This document shows, piece by piece, positions 24,036 through 35,889 of a stretch of DNA of 64,000 nt (positions within the stretch are counted from its first letter, which is position 1; each line of letters begins with the position of its first letter). The position numbers and the translations under genes were made by a program. Origin of the DNA: Ampelomyces quisqualis (lineage: Eukaryota; Ascomycota; Dothideomycetes; Pleosporales; Phaeosphaeriaceae); NCBI GenBank assembly GCA_018398575.1, contig JAGTXZ010000024.1:496001-560000 (forward strand), in the 5' to 3' direction. The notes under the pieces are model-generated. The model was not told where the DNA came from and searched no databases. It was given only the letters and a program-made list of their open reading frames with translations.

Positions 24036-25239
24036 GATGTGTGGTTCTTCTTCTCTTCTTCTGGGTGAGGGTTGAATTGGTGCTGCGACTATGTCGACGT
24101 GGGGTTCCGGTGTCCTTTGAACCTTTCGTATGCGGGCGGGAGGGTTCAAACTTGGGATAAGCGTTCGAGCTGTGAGATTGGGGGTGTCTCGTGAGCACGT
24201 GAGTGTCGTCAAGTGTGGCGACGGGACTGGGCGCTTGCTGGTATGTGGTTTTGACGTGACTCAAAGATTTGCCCCAAGTGCAAGTGCGAGCCGAGCCCCG
24301 CGACTGCCAAGAAGATGGGGCGCTAGACCCAATGCAGTATGGGGCCCCGTTCCGTGCGCTGAACCACAACCCCAGGAAATGTCTTTGAAGCAAGCGTCAT
24401 GAGCGTGTTGGGCCTTGGGAGTTGCACTTGCAACGATCTATGCTCAAGTCTACTGTCGTCAAGATGGTCACTGGTGCACATGTGCCTGGAATACGTAATA
24501 AAGTCGACCGGCAATACGCCCCTCGGGCATGGACCGAGCATTTACATAGAGATGGTGCACCCCGTTGTGCTTGTGAACCGTGTTTGTACGGCGTACACTT
24601 TTGTTCAGGCGGATCATCTGACATGAAGCATCTTCCCGCGTGAACGCGTACGGGAGTGCGATGATGCAGCCTGTCAAACATGAGCCGGGTGATCCAAGTA
24701 CGAATACGCCACCAGGAAGATCACCCGAGGCCGTGATCCACACTTTGGGGCATTTGTTTCCGCATTGGGCAGTTTGAGAGGGGGACTGCACGCGTCGGCC
24801 GGGATCACAACTTCGCGCGGATAAAGCAGTGTCGGGACATGCGTTTCGACGGATCTTGTATCCAGACTCTTGTAGGCTTCCTGTGTGGTCAGCATACATG
24901 TACATAGGTAGCCCGCGCCCATGTGCAGTGCTTGGCCGCCTCAATCTGGCCTCCTCCCGCGAGCCTGCGCTAACAGCCGTTGTAGCTGCCTCTCCTATCC
25001 CTCCTCCTATCCCGTGTGCCTGTGTGCCTGTGTAGCTCCTGTCGTGCAAACCTAGCCCGCCATGTGTCTTCCATGTCAACACTGGCTCCTCGAGTGAGCG
25101 AACAGAAGAGTCCAATGCCCGACCCGCAGCCACACCCATGGCAATGCCAGCCGGACATGGCGAGCCTGGCACCCGACTCGTTCACAGCGCAGAAGCTGGT
25201 ACCTGCCGCCCTGGCCCTACGTGCACAACTACGGTCTGA
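24036..25239. other. divergent promoter region between eIF2-alpha and the Spo71-like gene
   Basis: The flanking genes point away from each other. A 234-codon minus frame (24468-25172) and a plus frame from 25016 are Pro/Arg/Ser-rich, lack domains and overlap what should be leader sequence of both genes. An upstream exon of the Spo71-like gene probably lies in the last part (about 25070-25240) but I could not fix its start. Confidence 0.45.
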
Positions 25240-28200
25240 CCATGGCAGCAACATGCGACGCCTGAGCATCTCTACCTCACGTCGAGGCGCTTCTTCATCG
25301 GCCCCATCCCCGTGCGCTACCCTATACTCGATCCATGCAATGCATGCTCCACGCTAACACATGGCCAAAGACAGCATGGCTGAGCAAACACCGGCGCGAC
25401 TGGTACAAGCACCATCTCCGGATCAACTACTCCACACGCACCGCATCCTTCTCCCCAGACCCGCGTCAAGCCCACCAGCGGCGACTGAGCGGCCTCGAGG
25501 GTCCCAGCACATCGGCCCTCTTCCAGCACAGCTTTCCGCAGCCACACGAGATCGAGGACGAGGACGAGGAGGGTGCAGAGGCAAGTGGGGCACGTGGAGC
25601 GGCAGCTGCGACCACCACACCACCACCGGCTCTACAGGTGCCCCGAGGGTCGCAGCAGAAAGACGACGTCATTGATGGCAATGAAGATGACACCTTTGTG
25701 GATGCGCCATCAGAAGCAGACGACGAGGCACACTTGCGCGTGGATACGCCCGAGGAGGGTGGCATCCACCAGCATGCCCAAGTGCGGCCAGCTCGACGAT
25801 CAAGTACCAAGTCGTTCGTTACGGCATCATCCGCGCCAATCGCCGCAGGCGGAGACGGCGTCAAAGGCCAACTTCCGCGTCAAGAGCAGCCGGGACCAGC
25901 ACAGGCAAGTGGCTTACACGTTCCTTCGGGGCAAGAAGATGCCGGGCTGAGGTCACTCGGGAAACGTCCAGTCTCTACCGTAGAAAGTCATGATGCGCCA
26001 ACATCCACAGTTGGGGCAGGCTCGGTAGACGTCGAGTCAACATCTTCGTTGCTTCGTAGAGCTGACATGAATAAGGCACCGGGACCCGCTCAAGTCGCGT
26101 CGAAGTCGCCTGCAAAGGGCATACTGGCGAGAGTGAAGCGAAGATCGGAGCTGGGCTTGTCCAAGGCAGACCCGCCCGAAGACCAAGATGATACAGAGGG
26201 GCACTTGGCGCGCCAAAAGTCGAACCTGAGAAATTTGGTCAAATTTGACCTTCCCGAAGACTCGAAGCGGGCCAAGGTGCATCTGCGGGCGAAGCAAGCA
26301 CAGATGTCCATCTCACGCGCGCCCACAAAACTCCGACGGCAACGAATCCGCGATGGTCTCGTCGTCAAAATGGAACGCATGCTTGTGCGAGTAGATGCTG
26401 CTGGCGAAGTGCCGGATGACTTTGATGAGAATGTCAACCAAAGAGTAAACTCTAGCGTTAAGGACAAATGGAGAGAATACATGGTCGTCTGCCGTCACAA
26501 CCACACCGACAAGGCAGATTTTGTGTTACAACTCTACCAGACTCGAGTGCGTTTTCTACCACGGAACAGATGGATTGTATTTGAGAACTGACTCTCCTGC
26601 CAGGTTATCCCAGAGATCGAGCGAGAGGGTGCTGGTAAGAAGGCTGCCTACGAAGTGCCACTTGGACGGAAAACTAGCAAGGTGAACCTCTACTCGTCGC
26701 TGGACAAGTCGATAGTCGTCTCGACACCCGCCAAGCACGGCAATCTGATCTTCATTATGCAAGCTCGAACAGCCTCCAATGCTGTTGAATGGTACACCTT
26801 CTTGCGCAACGTCATGGGCTGGCGACGTGCCTCGGAGCTGCAGGTCAACATCCCAGACATGAAGTTGAGTGTTCGGATAGCGAATCCTTTCGAAAAGTTG
26901 GAAGCATCTCAGAACGAAGTTCAACAAGCTGATGACACAGAAGAAGCTATGATGAAGACCATGCGAGAAGAACAGGCGGTCGCGTCGGACCTCGTTCGAA
27001 AATGCTTGGCTGAGCTTCGAGAGGCTCCGGAGTGGGCAGACGTTTTGAGCTCTTGGATCCGAGACCAGCGAATTGGGCTTGCTTGGAAACGATATGATCG
27101 ACTGGAATGGATTCACGGAGCAAACGAGCGGAAGATGTACGGCACCATTGCCATGCTCAAGTCGCACGATCTCGAGCTCCGCCCCAAGACGCATTATCCT
27201 ACGACCGCGGTGACTTGGAAGAAACATAAGACCCTCATCGAGCCCGTTCCCGTGGAAGGATTCTTGATCAGGCTGACTGGACAGCGAGGTAGAGTGAAGA
27301 GGCTGGGACTGATGTATCACAAACAACTGTACTTTGCTAGCCACGATCAGTATTTGGTGTTCTCGCGGCCTACCAAAGTTACACCACCACCGCCACCTAA
27401 ACTCCCAGCTTCCAGTCATGCTGCTATACCGGGCCCCCAGGCTGTACGAGAGAAAATACCAAACAGTTGGGCAGTCAACCCCTTTCCAGTCAAGGATGCT
27501 CAGATTGAGTGGCTGTTGGAAGGCCATTCGGGACCGCCCGAGACTAGACGGTTGCACGATGAAGATGCAGCGGACGAGGCTGAGCGCAAGGCACAAAATT
27601 TGCTCAATTGTGATGGATATGTCAACCTAGCAGACGTGGTCAAGGTCCGCAAGGCCAAGCTTGGCGCTAGTCCCGCGGATGATGACCTTGAAGAAGGTTC
27701 TGACGTCGACTTTGATGAAGACGTCGATGACACGACAAGAGACGACGGTGCAACTAGAGACATTGACATTGACCGCACGTTTGAGCTGGTGATGAAGAAT
27801 GGTCTCGTCATTCGTCTACAGGTGAGCATCGCTAATACACTTTCTCTGCATGTCCTAACCTCCGCTGTAGGCCGCCGATAAAGCTCGTCGCAAGGAGTGG
27901 ATTCAGCATCTACGTGCTTTGGTAAAGTACTGGAAGCATCGGACTGCGTCTGACATTGCTTTGTACAAGTCCACCCGCAGCCGCAACCTTAGCGCCCTGA
28001 ACATTGACGAAGAAGCCGAAGCGCACGTTGGCCAATTCGCTCGCAAATGGGAGGTAACGCAGTCATTTGCGTCACCGGAGCTTTACAACATGTGCGGCAT
28101 TGCGTGTTGTCGAAGCATTCACATGAGCGGTATGCTGTATCGCAAGCCCCGTATTCACGCACCTTTTACACGTTGCAGTGTCATGCTCACATCGGGAACT

Positions 28201-28704
28201 TTGCTCATCTTCCGGGATGTGCTACGAAGCCGGGTAGGAAAACAGCTCAAAAATATTCACCACGAACGTATTGCGAATTTGGACCTGAGGGACTGCTACA
28301 TTTACTCTGGGTTGCTAACCGAAAGTGATTTACTATATCAGAATCAGACATTTGATGCGAATAAGCCAGGCCACCACGCATTACCTCGGATCTACCTCGA
28401 GGACGGATGGACTTCAACCGACGAGGATGTCATGACGACTTTCGTAATCTGGCATGGCAAAGGGAAGAGCTGGTTTCGTGCCGAAGAAGGTGCTGGCGCC
28501 GGCGAACAAGAGCGAAAGGAGGGAAAGAGAACGCGCATCAAGAGAGTTGCGAAGCTGGGAAGTAAAGGAAGGAGTGTCGTGTTTCGAGCACGAAGCCGTG
28601 CGGAACGTGATCATTGGGTTCTCGCTATACAAAACGAGATTGAGCGTGTGCAGGGTGACGCGGCTGACTTTCGGTTGGAAGGTCCATCCGATCCGCGAGA
28701 ATGA
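25240..28704 (+). CDS. Spo71-like sporulation protein with double PH domains
   Basis: Exons: about 25240-25311 (5' end unresolved), 25371-26546, 26604-27821 and 27871-28704. Introns of 59 bp (GTGCGC, branch GCTAAC), 57 bp (GTGCGT...CCAG) and 49 bp (GTGAGC...TGTAG) are all phase 0; at least 1075 residues follow the first intron. The first readable exon ends SRRFFIGPIP and joins TAWLSKHRRDWYK, so the ATG at 25335 lies inside an intron. Next is a long acidic Ser/Pro-rich stretch, then a conserved block: HLRAKQAQMSISRAPTKLRR, QRIRDGLVVKMERMLVRVD, KWREYMVVCRHN (the Spo7_2_N-type region). PH-like segments follow (GRKTSKVNLYSSLDKSIVVS; EGFLIRLTGQRGRVKRLG; MSGMLYRKPRIHAPFTRCSV...ERDHWVLAIQNEIERV). 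Yeast Spo71 guides prospore-membrane growth in meiosis; its role here is inferred. The true N-terminus probably lies further upstream. Confidence 0.78.
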
Positions 28705-29309
28705 TAGACGGCAGTAACGAAGAGGCGCCAGAGATGTCGAATCACTGATGGGGGTGTGGGCGCGTTTTTGCGAGGTCGCCATTTGTGCATGTACGTGGTA
28801 CCTTGAGCTTTTACATACTTTCTTGCGTGATACCCTATGGTGAACACAGGGAATTCCTAAAACATGATTATTTCTAATGTCATTTATTGTCACAATATTG
28901 GTGGTACACATTCTATTGAAATGGGCTCTGATCTGTTGTAACAATGGACATACTAATCATTGGCCACACTGGCATCAGTGACCGGCTGATCACGTGGCAC
29001 TAGTTACACCAACTGTGCCACCAGACCCAATATTGATTTCGAACGACTAGCCGGGTTCCATCCGCGTTTCCCTGCCTTTCACCTGCGCCGTTTGCTGTCC
29101 CACTAGTGTGTCTTGGCGCGGCACACTGATATCAAAAGGCCCGCGCGCCCCTCCGCAAAACAAACAGTCGGACGAGCTCACGAAATCTCTTCTCCTCTCA
29201 ACCACACTCGCTCACTTCTCGCACACGGTCGTCGCACATAGCACGCAAAACCAGCACGAGCTTCCGATCAACAAAGCCTCCCATCAACAACAGCATACAA
29301 CATTCAACA
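28705..29309 (+). promoter_or_regulatory. promoter region of the GPI-anchored wall-protein gene
   Basis: A 600-bp spacer. A TATA-like TATCAAAAG lies near 29130, followed by a C/T-rich leader (TCTCTTCTCCTCTCAACC, about 29187-29205) and a CAACAATGGG start context, the common layout of strongly expressed ascomycete genes. Function is inferred from layout only. Confidence 0.4.
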
Positions 29310-29828
29310 ATGGGTCTCTTCAAGCTCCTCACTCTTGCTATGGCGACCACGGTCACGGCCTCGACCTTCTACCCGGGTCCCCCCGCTGCGCCTTCCAACG
29401 CGACCGAGCCACAGGTCAGCATCACCACCATCGCCTCTACTACCACCATCGTCAAGGGCCCTGCCACCGAGCAGCCTTCCGTCGTCGTCTCCAGCTCTGC
29501 TGCTGAGATCGTCACCAGCGTCGTCACCTCTGCTATCGTGCCGACTGACGCCCCCGTCGACAGCAGCACCTGGGTCCAGCTGTCTTCCTTCGAGGGTCCC
29601 GCTAATAACCACACCTCTACTACCACCGAGGTCGTCGTTTCTTCGGCTCTGGCTTCCGGCGCTTCATCTTCTATCGTCGTCACCCAATCCGCCAACAACA
29701 CCTACCACTCCGCCACAGCTTCTGGTAGCGCTACTTCGACTGCTGGCCCTGTGAGCGCCGGCGAGAAGGTCAAAGTCGGCGCCTTTGTCGGTCTGGCCGC
29801 TCTGATGGCTGGCGTTTTCAGCGCTTAG
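29310..29828 (+). CDS. small GPI-anchored Ser/Thr-rich cell-wall protein
   Basis: 172 residues without an intron. It opens with a signal peptide (MGLFKLLTLAMATTVTAS) and is then almost entirely Ser/Thr/Val/Ala. Several N-glycosylation sequons are present (NAT, NHT, NNT). The end is GPVSAGEKVKVGAFVGLAALMAGVFSA: small residues (Gly/Ser/Ala) suitable as a GPI attachment site, then a hydrophobic C-terminus. The mature protein would be a heavily O-mannosylated, membrane- or wall-linked polypeptide. Codons are strongly C-ending (ACC, GTC, TCC, GCC), unlike the flanking DNA, which suggests high expression. No catalytic domain; role structural or adhesive by inference. Composition resembles the much larger gene at 32.3-35.5 kb, but there is no extended sequence match by eye. 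Confidence 0.82.
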   Translation: MGLFKLLTLAMATTVTASTFYPGPPAAPSNATEPQVSITTIASTTTIVKGPATEQPSVVVSSSAAEIVTSVVTSAIVPTDAPVDSSTWVQLSSFEGPANNHTSTTTEVVVSSALASGASSSIVVTQSANNTYHSATASGSATSTAGPVSAGEKVKVGAFVGLAALMAGVFSA

Positions 29829-30368
29829 GCGCTATATGGATCGGGGTGGATGGATATGTGTATCTAAAGGTCTAGCTAAGTGGTTGGCGCTGATGCGTTG
29901 AGTATCGCCGCAACCAACAAGGGAGCTATGGCGCCGGATAATAATGGTTGCTGAGTAGATCGGCGAATGGAAGAATCTTCAAATCGTCCATGTCGTGTTT
30001 GTGATGTTGAGCATGCCTGCACCGACGGTCGGATGTCAATTTGCTCATTGTGCGACTGAACTTCCCCACGTGACACGTCCTGAAGTCCCCGTCTCCAGTT
30101 GTTAGACAACCTAAATTTTTGACCAATTCTCCCTCAAATTCACCCCACTTCTTTTTGTAGCCTCACAGTGGTTTTGAACGTCGCTGTAACCGCGCTTTGT
30201 TCACGTTTATTACATGTCAATATCCCGCACCCCCGCATTCAGGCTTCGAAAGCTTCATCTTCATCTGGCGAACTTGCACATACAAAAAAAGCCGAAACGC
30301 CACACCACATCTGTGCCAACACTCCCAATCTCGTCAACTATGCCACCCAAGATACGAGCCAGACTTAC
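29829..30368. other. intergenic stretch
   Basis: Contains the 3' end of the GPI-protein gene and possible downstream parts of the doubtful minus-strand frame that follows. No other feature recognised. Confidence 0.4.
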
Positions 30369-30615
30369 CAGCGCCGGCACGATCATGGTCACCAAGCCAC
30401 CAATGAAGCAGACCAGGAAAGGTGCCCTCCTCTTTCTTGAAGGACACGCGTTTCTGCGGCAAATAGTTGTTGAGAATATATTCGGCTGCATCATAGTGTG
30501 TGTGCTGGGCGATACGACCGGCTTGAGTACCGAGTTCCCAATGGAAACGCGGATCTACGAGGACAGAAATATCCAGCTCCTTGAGCCAGCGACTAAGCTT
30601 CATGCTGATGGTCAT
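30369..30615 (-). CDS. possible first exon of a small unidentified gene
   Basis: Minus-strand frame MTISMKLSRWLKELDISVLV running through YDAAEYILNNYLPQKRVSFKKEEG, with good codon composition. A canonical GTAAGT donor follows at 30368 (minus). The end of the exon in a second frame would be hydrophobic (FLVCFIGGLVTMIVPAL), so a one-base lesion or a different splice is possible. I could not find a convincing second exon; CACAG acceptors near 30311 lead to short tails in conflicting frames. Family unknown. Confidence 0.25.
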
Positions 30616-32290
30616 TGAAGCGAAGGGTTTCCAATTGACAATTAAAAATCATGACCCTTCCAGCCACAGATTAATGCCATCACCCCGCGCATGGACCGAC
30701 GACACTGACCGAACCCTCCTCATCTTTCCTCGAACACCACCCATGGCCACGCTTCCTGCCTGTACCGCAACGCACATGAATCCGCGGCTCGGCCGCAACT
30801 TCGCGGTCCGTCTGCACATCTAGATCGAAAGAGACCTGTTGCCGCGCAATCGCCATGCATGCGGTATAAGCGCGTTTACGGCATCGTCGTGCTGAACCCG
30901 CGCTATCTTGAACGGCCTGGTACGATTATAATCAAGGCATGTGTGGCTTCGGATCACAAGTCTGCGGCGAATCGGAGCCTGATGCGGACGCCCTCGATGA
31001 GCATTATTGGGGCGCGGATGAGAAGTAGTTAGGAAAGCTTCACGATCCTTCAAATTAGCTCCTGGCGACATGATGTCGTTCGCTGTTGATTGTTTTCAAA
31101 CAGACCCCCCTCCCCCCTTCCCCCTCCCATGTAGCCAGATGGAGCAAAATAACCAATTGTGCATCCTTGAGTAGTGAGGCTCAAGGTACGTTGGGGCGAT
31201 GACCTCATTTTCAAAGCTAGATCATATCTGGCCGTATCCAGCACTAGCGGGTCGACTATTTTCAATGTCCCATCTACCACAAACAGCAAATGCTTCCCAT
31301 TCCTGCCTGCTGACGATAGAAATTTCCAACGATGCCGAGGGGTCTCCCGAACGGGCGAACTGGCCTTCAATAATAACCTCTGCGCCTTCCTGATATTACC
31401 AGAATCATGCCACATGGTGGCTAGAATGCTAGGCTTTGTTGAACTCGTGTCCTGGGCCGGATCTGCTCAAGGTTCAGTAGTGCTGCACGGATTCGATTGG
31501 GAATGTGGAGCGGTACGTTCAAGAACTTCCTATTAATTCTGCTCCTGTCGCGATCAAGATCATATCGCTTCGCCAGTATCTGCTACAGAACAGATCGTGT
31601 AGAGTTTCCTTGAAGGATCTCCCAGTTGGGCTTAGTGCCTTGGCAGTGCCTTGGCAGTGCCTGCCTGTGGATAGCTTGAGCCGCCTCACCTATGACACTC
31701 TACACTCAATACAATCACGATATACAACACGCTTTTGCCGTACGTTTGGGCCTCAGGCTATAGCAGTATCATCTAGCAGCATAATTGAGAAGCCCGCATC
31801 CTGTCGATTGATAAGACGTAAGGAAAGATATAACTGTGCCCATATCATGTAATTGGCAAGGACGCATTCCCGGTATACCACGGTTACCACCCCACTCGTC
31901 TCCCTGACGGCCTAGACGGCGTAGACCGTGGAATGATATTGACGCGTTCGTGTATAGTGCTGAAAACTTCGAGCTTGGCGTAAAACCTGCAGCCTCGTCT
32001 TGACCAGTTTCGCGATTGCACGCGTGAGGCCGTTTCGACCTGTACTGCGAGCGCTGCGTGCAAGGTGCCATCACTGCCTACAGCGCGCGGAAGTGGTTCA
32101 TGGCAACACTACTCTATCGTCTTACCCTATACCTGCTAAAGTGCTGACTGTCTACAGTTACATCCAGGATCGAGCTGAACCGGACACTTTCATACTCTTC
32201 TTTCTGTTCGGCTTGACACACAGGCATTATGCCACATCTTCGATGCGCTAATGTGAATAGCCTCCGGCACAATGGGGAAGCACGGTGACT
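30616..32290. other. gene-free stretch
   Basis: About 1.7 kb with overlapping frames on both strands (31050-31415 minus, 31174-31536 plus, 31505-31852 plus) and no domain. An imperfect tandem duplication TGCCTTGGCAG occurs near 31638-31660. An A/C- and CT-rich tract (CCCCCCTCCCCCCTTCCCCC) lies near 31104-31130. Exons of the mucin-like gene upstream of 32291 may hide here. Confidence 0.4.
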
Positions 32291-35200
32291 ATGTCAATAT
32301 ATACGACAACCACCAGGTAGGCCCCAAAATACAGTTTTGAAGCCTACGCTAACAAATCTACTCTAGCACTTCGACGTCTCTAAGCACCTCAACCTCAACA
32401 ACTACAAATGTTCCCGCGCCAGTTACTACTACGGTCACTGAGATAAGCGTGTCGACTTCAATCAGCATTTCCACTCAAATCATCACGTTTACGGAGCGGA
32501 CGACAGAAACGTCCGTCTCAACTTCCACACGGACACTGGATCCCAGGTAAGTACTCCTGCATCGGCTATGAACAAAGTACTAACTCTTGCGTAGTAAGCG
32601 CTTTCTTCCTTGCACTTCCATACTCTGCCCCAAAAAGTTGCCCCAACCGGCAGTTATCAGGTGGCGCCACGGCACAGCAGAATTGGGTGTTCGTGGCGTC
32701 AGTATTGCAGACTCTTTCTCTATTCAAAGGAGACCAATTTGCTGACCAGATATTGCGAAATAGTCACTCTTACACAGACCAGTGTTCAGACTGCAGATCC
32801 GGCTACGACGACTGTTTCGGTTACTCAGACCATCAGCCTGGTATCTACATCAATAAGCTCAGTTACTTCGGTAGAAACGGTGACTAATATCAGGTGGGTA
32901 CATCCAATTTCCTTGATCCTTTTTACCGCAGTCCTTTTTCAGCTCAGGTCGAAAATCTTTGCAAAGATCACCTCAACCTCCGACTTCGCGGCAAGGGCGT
33001 TATCGCAACTTCGCCATTTCGAGACAACGCCAAAACATTCTGGACGATCTCACCCTTGGGAGACGACAAACACACCGTGTTTGAACCTTGTACAGCATTC
33101 TTCGCGCCAACGACTACCGCGAAATCGTGCCTGCTGCTTTCACGTCAAAGCGTTTATGCATTCTCTCGTATTGGTGCCTTTGCTCAGGGAACATCTATAC
33201 CTATGTCATTCCCACTTCCATTTTTTTTGACTTCTGAACATCTTCTGGAAACTAACCATGTAGCTGTCTGGACCGCTGGATAATCTTTCGACAATGTGCA
33301 ACACTGGGCTTTCATAATACTCAACAACTCCAACACTGGCCACCCATGTCTCGGATGGATACAACGACGTCGTGCATTTGATTTTCTGCTTTTTGCTTTG
33401 CGTGTGCTCTGTCAAACTGCTCAAGGTCATGATCAGTTCGCTGGTCAGACGCTAATCTTGAGATAGTACACTTCCCGCCTCGACGATCACGGAGGTAGAA
33501 ACCACAATCATTGCCACCCCTACGACGCTCACTGAAACGCAGACCGTCACAACGCCAACGACGGTATCAGAAACAACTACAACAGCGACGCCGACTGTAA
33601 GTAGATTGAATGTGCTGTATTGGATCTTATTGACAGCATTGCAGACTGAGTTTGTGACATCTGTGATCACCACAACGTACTCAACTACCTTCACGACCGA
33701 CAACACTGTGTTGACTACCACTACGGAAGAGGCAATCACTATCACGTTGTCGACCACGGTGTTTACGCCAACGACTCTCGTTGTGCCAACAACTACGACC
33801 ACAACGCCTCCGGCGGAGATCACGTATGCCCCGTATTCTGAAGTCGAACAAGTGCTTTGATGACTGACATCTTTCTAGTGTCACGACCGAGATTTCGATA
33901 TCGACTGTCACCAGCACCGTTAGCACGTAAGTCCAATTTTCTTTGAGCAGTTTGACAGGTTTGAGCATCTTTTTCACTTTTTTTTGAGAATGAATCTTCT
34001 GCATGCACGACGAAAGGTAAAGTATAACACGGGAATTTCATGGATACGATTCGGCCCGACCTAGGACAACATTTTGCCAAACTACGACACTCTGGACAGC
34101 TCCAGAAAACACATCTATTCATCTGGAAGCCATACACCGGGAAGGTTACGCGTCGAAGATGCACACATCAGGCCAGGTCAACGACTAGACCATCCTCGAA
34201 GGTGTCAAGCGAGACTATCGTCTCCCCAGGTATATTTTCAAACAACGATCAAATCACTGACCTATCCTGGCAGGACTGCCACGGATATATCTTATATAAA
34301 CACAATCGTAAGTCTCGAATCTTTACATCCCTACATCTCGATCTAACATCTCATTCCCCCTTGTTGAAGACGTCCTACATTACGACCGTCACAGAGTCTG
34401 TAGCAGGACCAACAGTTACTACTTCCTCGATCACCACGGTCACCCAGCCAGCGATTACATCGACTCAAAGTGTGACGGTCACACAGTCTGCGCCGGGATC
34501 TACCACCACTACTTCCTCGATCATCACGGTCACAGTTGATCGGCTCTCGACTATCACGGTTAGCACGGGATCAGGAGCAACAGTCACAAGTACTTTGCCA
34601 AGGGATACGCTGACCATAACTCAAGTAAGTTTCTTCTCTGCAATGAAATTAGGATTGACTAACAATACCAGGCCGTGAACGTTGCCACCATAACCCTCCA
34701 GGGTCCAACTGTTACATCAGTGTCTACCAGCATCGCCTTCCTGACAACCACTTCTACGCGGCAAATTGCTGGGACAACGTCCAGTGTTACTTTCTATGCG
34801 ACTACAACAGAACGTTCGACCATTGTCTCCACCGTTTTCTCGTTTGCTACGACTACCGTATCCTTCACGACTACAATTCCCCAGACTACGATTTTCAACG
34901 CTATAACTAGCACTGAGCGTATCACACGTACACTCCCCACCACTATCACAGCAATTTCCACAAGCGTGAGCGAACGGACAGTGCCGTCTTTAATATTCCA
35001 AACCACGACCCTACGCGGAACTACCACGAGCTTGATAGCAGCTACTACTGAGCGGTTCCTTGTGACCCAATTAACCACTGTCACTCGAGTATCGACCAGT
35101 GTAGTATATCAGCAAGGTGCGCAGACGATCACGACAACCTTGACCGCACCCGGTGGTGCAGCGATCCTGAACCAGGCAGTAGCAAAGACCGTTACTCAGC

Positions 35201-35502
35201 GAGCCACGGCGACAGTGACACGTATGATAAGCGCTACTCAGGCACAGCCCACGAAGATTGTGACAACTACGAGGATATCAACGATTATACGCACAATACT
35301 TTCTTCGAAGACGAGTACCTCTACTCTGATAAGATCGCCAAGCACCATTACTGTCACTCGGCCTGGCCCTACCACGACTCGAATTTCGGGCTCTGTCACT
35401 GTTACGAGACCGGGACCGATTACGACCCGCACGGCTGCGGTCACGGTAACATCCAAACTGCCAGGAGAAAAGCGATGGTTTGAAGGCGCAGGCGGCCGAT
35501 AA
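32291..35502 (+). CDS. multi-exon Thr/Ser/Val-rich mucin-like protein
   Basis: I join ten exons: 32291-32316, 32367-32546, 32595-32660, 32750-32893, 33467-33596, 33645-33823, 33879-33926, 34274-34307, 34370-34624 and 34672-35502. They total 1893 nt (630 residues) with every phase consistent. Most introns are 47-55 bp with CTAAC-like branch points (for example GCTAAC before 32367, GACTAAC before 34672). The product is nearly all Thr, Ser, Val and Ile in VTTTVT-like runs (TTVTEISVSTS; TITEVETTIIATPTTLTETQ; ATTTVSVTQTISLVSTSISS). Near the C-terminus is a repeated VTRPGPTTTR / VTRPGPITTR. Composition is that of O-glycosylated fungal surface mucins or adhesins. However, there is no signal peptide at the chosen Met, no GPI signal and no membrane segment, so the 5' end is probably missing or the gene is decaying. 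Two long introns (32894-33466, 33927-34273) may hide more exons. Confidence 0.55.
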
Positions 35503-35889
35503 AGGGTGAAGGAGCCTGGAGGATACGAGGCGAGCAGGATCAAATTGCGAAGTTGAAGGTAATCAAAAGGACTCGAGAGAAGGATTAATGCGGAGGAAGG
35601 GTGGAATTTGGCCTTGGTAGCGTTCACCTTTTACGGATTGCAACAATTGTTGCACTGTTACCAATTTTAGTTGGACGAATACATTGTTTTCTAAAACTAC
35701 TGCTCACGCCAAGTTCACCACTGCTGACGACTACGAGGGTACCTGGTATACGCCAGGATGGATTGAACTTGCTATGGCCTGAGGCCCAAACGTACAGCAG
35801 AAGCGGGTTGTAACGGAGTATGTAAACCAGCAAGATCGCAGGAACTTCACACGTGATATCTGAGCATGTTACTAGAGATATAAGTCTCT
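35503..35889. other. spacer leading into the AT-rich block
   Basis: Last normal-composition sequence of the gene segment. Only short frames (35601-35813 plus). It passes into TpA-rich sequence within about 100 bp of 35890. Confidence 0.5.

Noticed and set aside
24468..25172. 234-codon minus-strand open frame
   Set aside because: Low-complexity, no domain, placed in the divergent promoter of two convincing genes.
25335..25370. ATG at 25335 as start of the Spo71-like protein
   Set aside because: It falls in a probable intron; the conserved text upstream (FFIGPIP) joins the downstream exon in phase.
26556..27596. 346-codon minus-strand open frame
   Set aside because: It lies antisense to the PH-domain exon of the Spo71-like gene, has no domain and is explained by the sense codon pattern.
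29304..29612. 102-codon Gly/Asp-rich minus frame
   Set aside because: Antisense of the highly codon-biased GPI-protein gene.
31104..31135. C-rich tract as a functional quadruplex or promoter element
   Set aside because: Simple low-complexity run with no adjacent supported gene.
33452..33823. Valine-rich 123-codon minus-strand frame
   Set aside because: Antisense of the Thr-rich exons: ACN codons read as NGT on the other strand. Not an independent gene.
34794..35084. Valine-rich minus-strand frame
   Set aside because: Same antisense effect opposite the last mucin-like exon.
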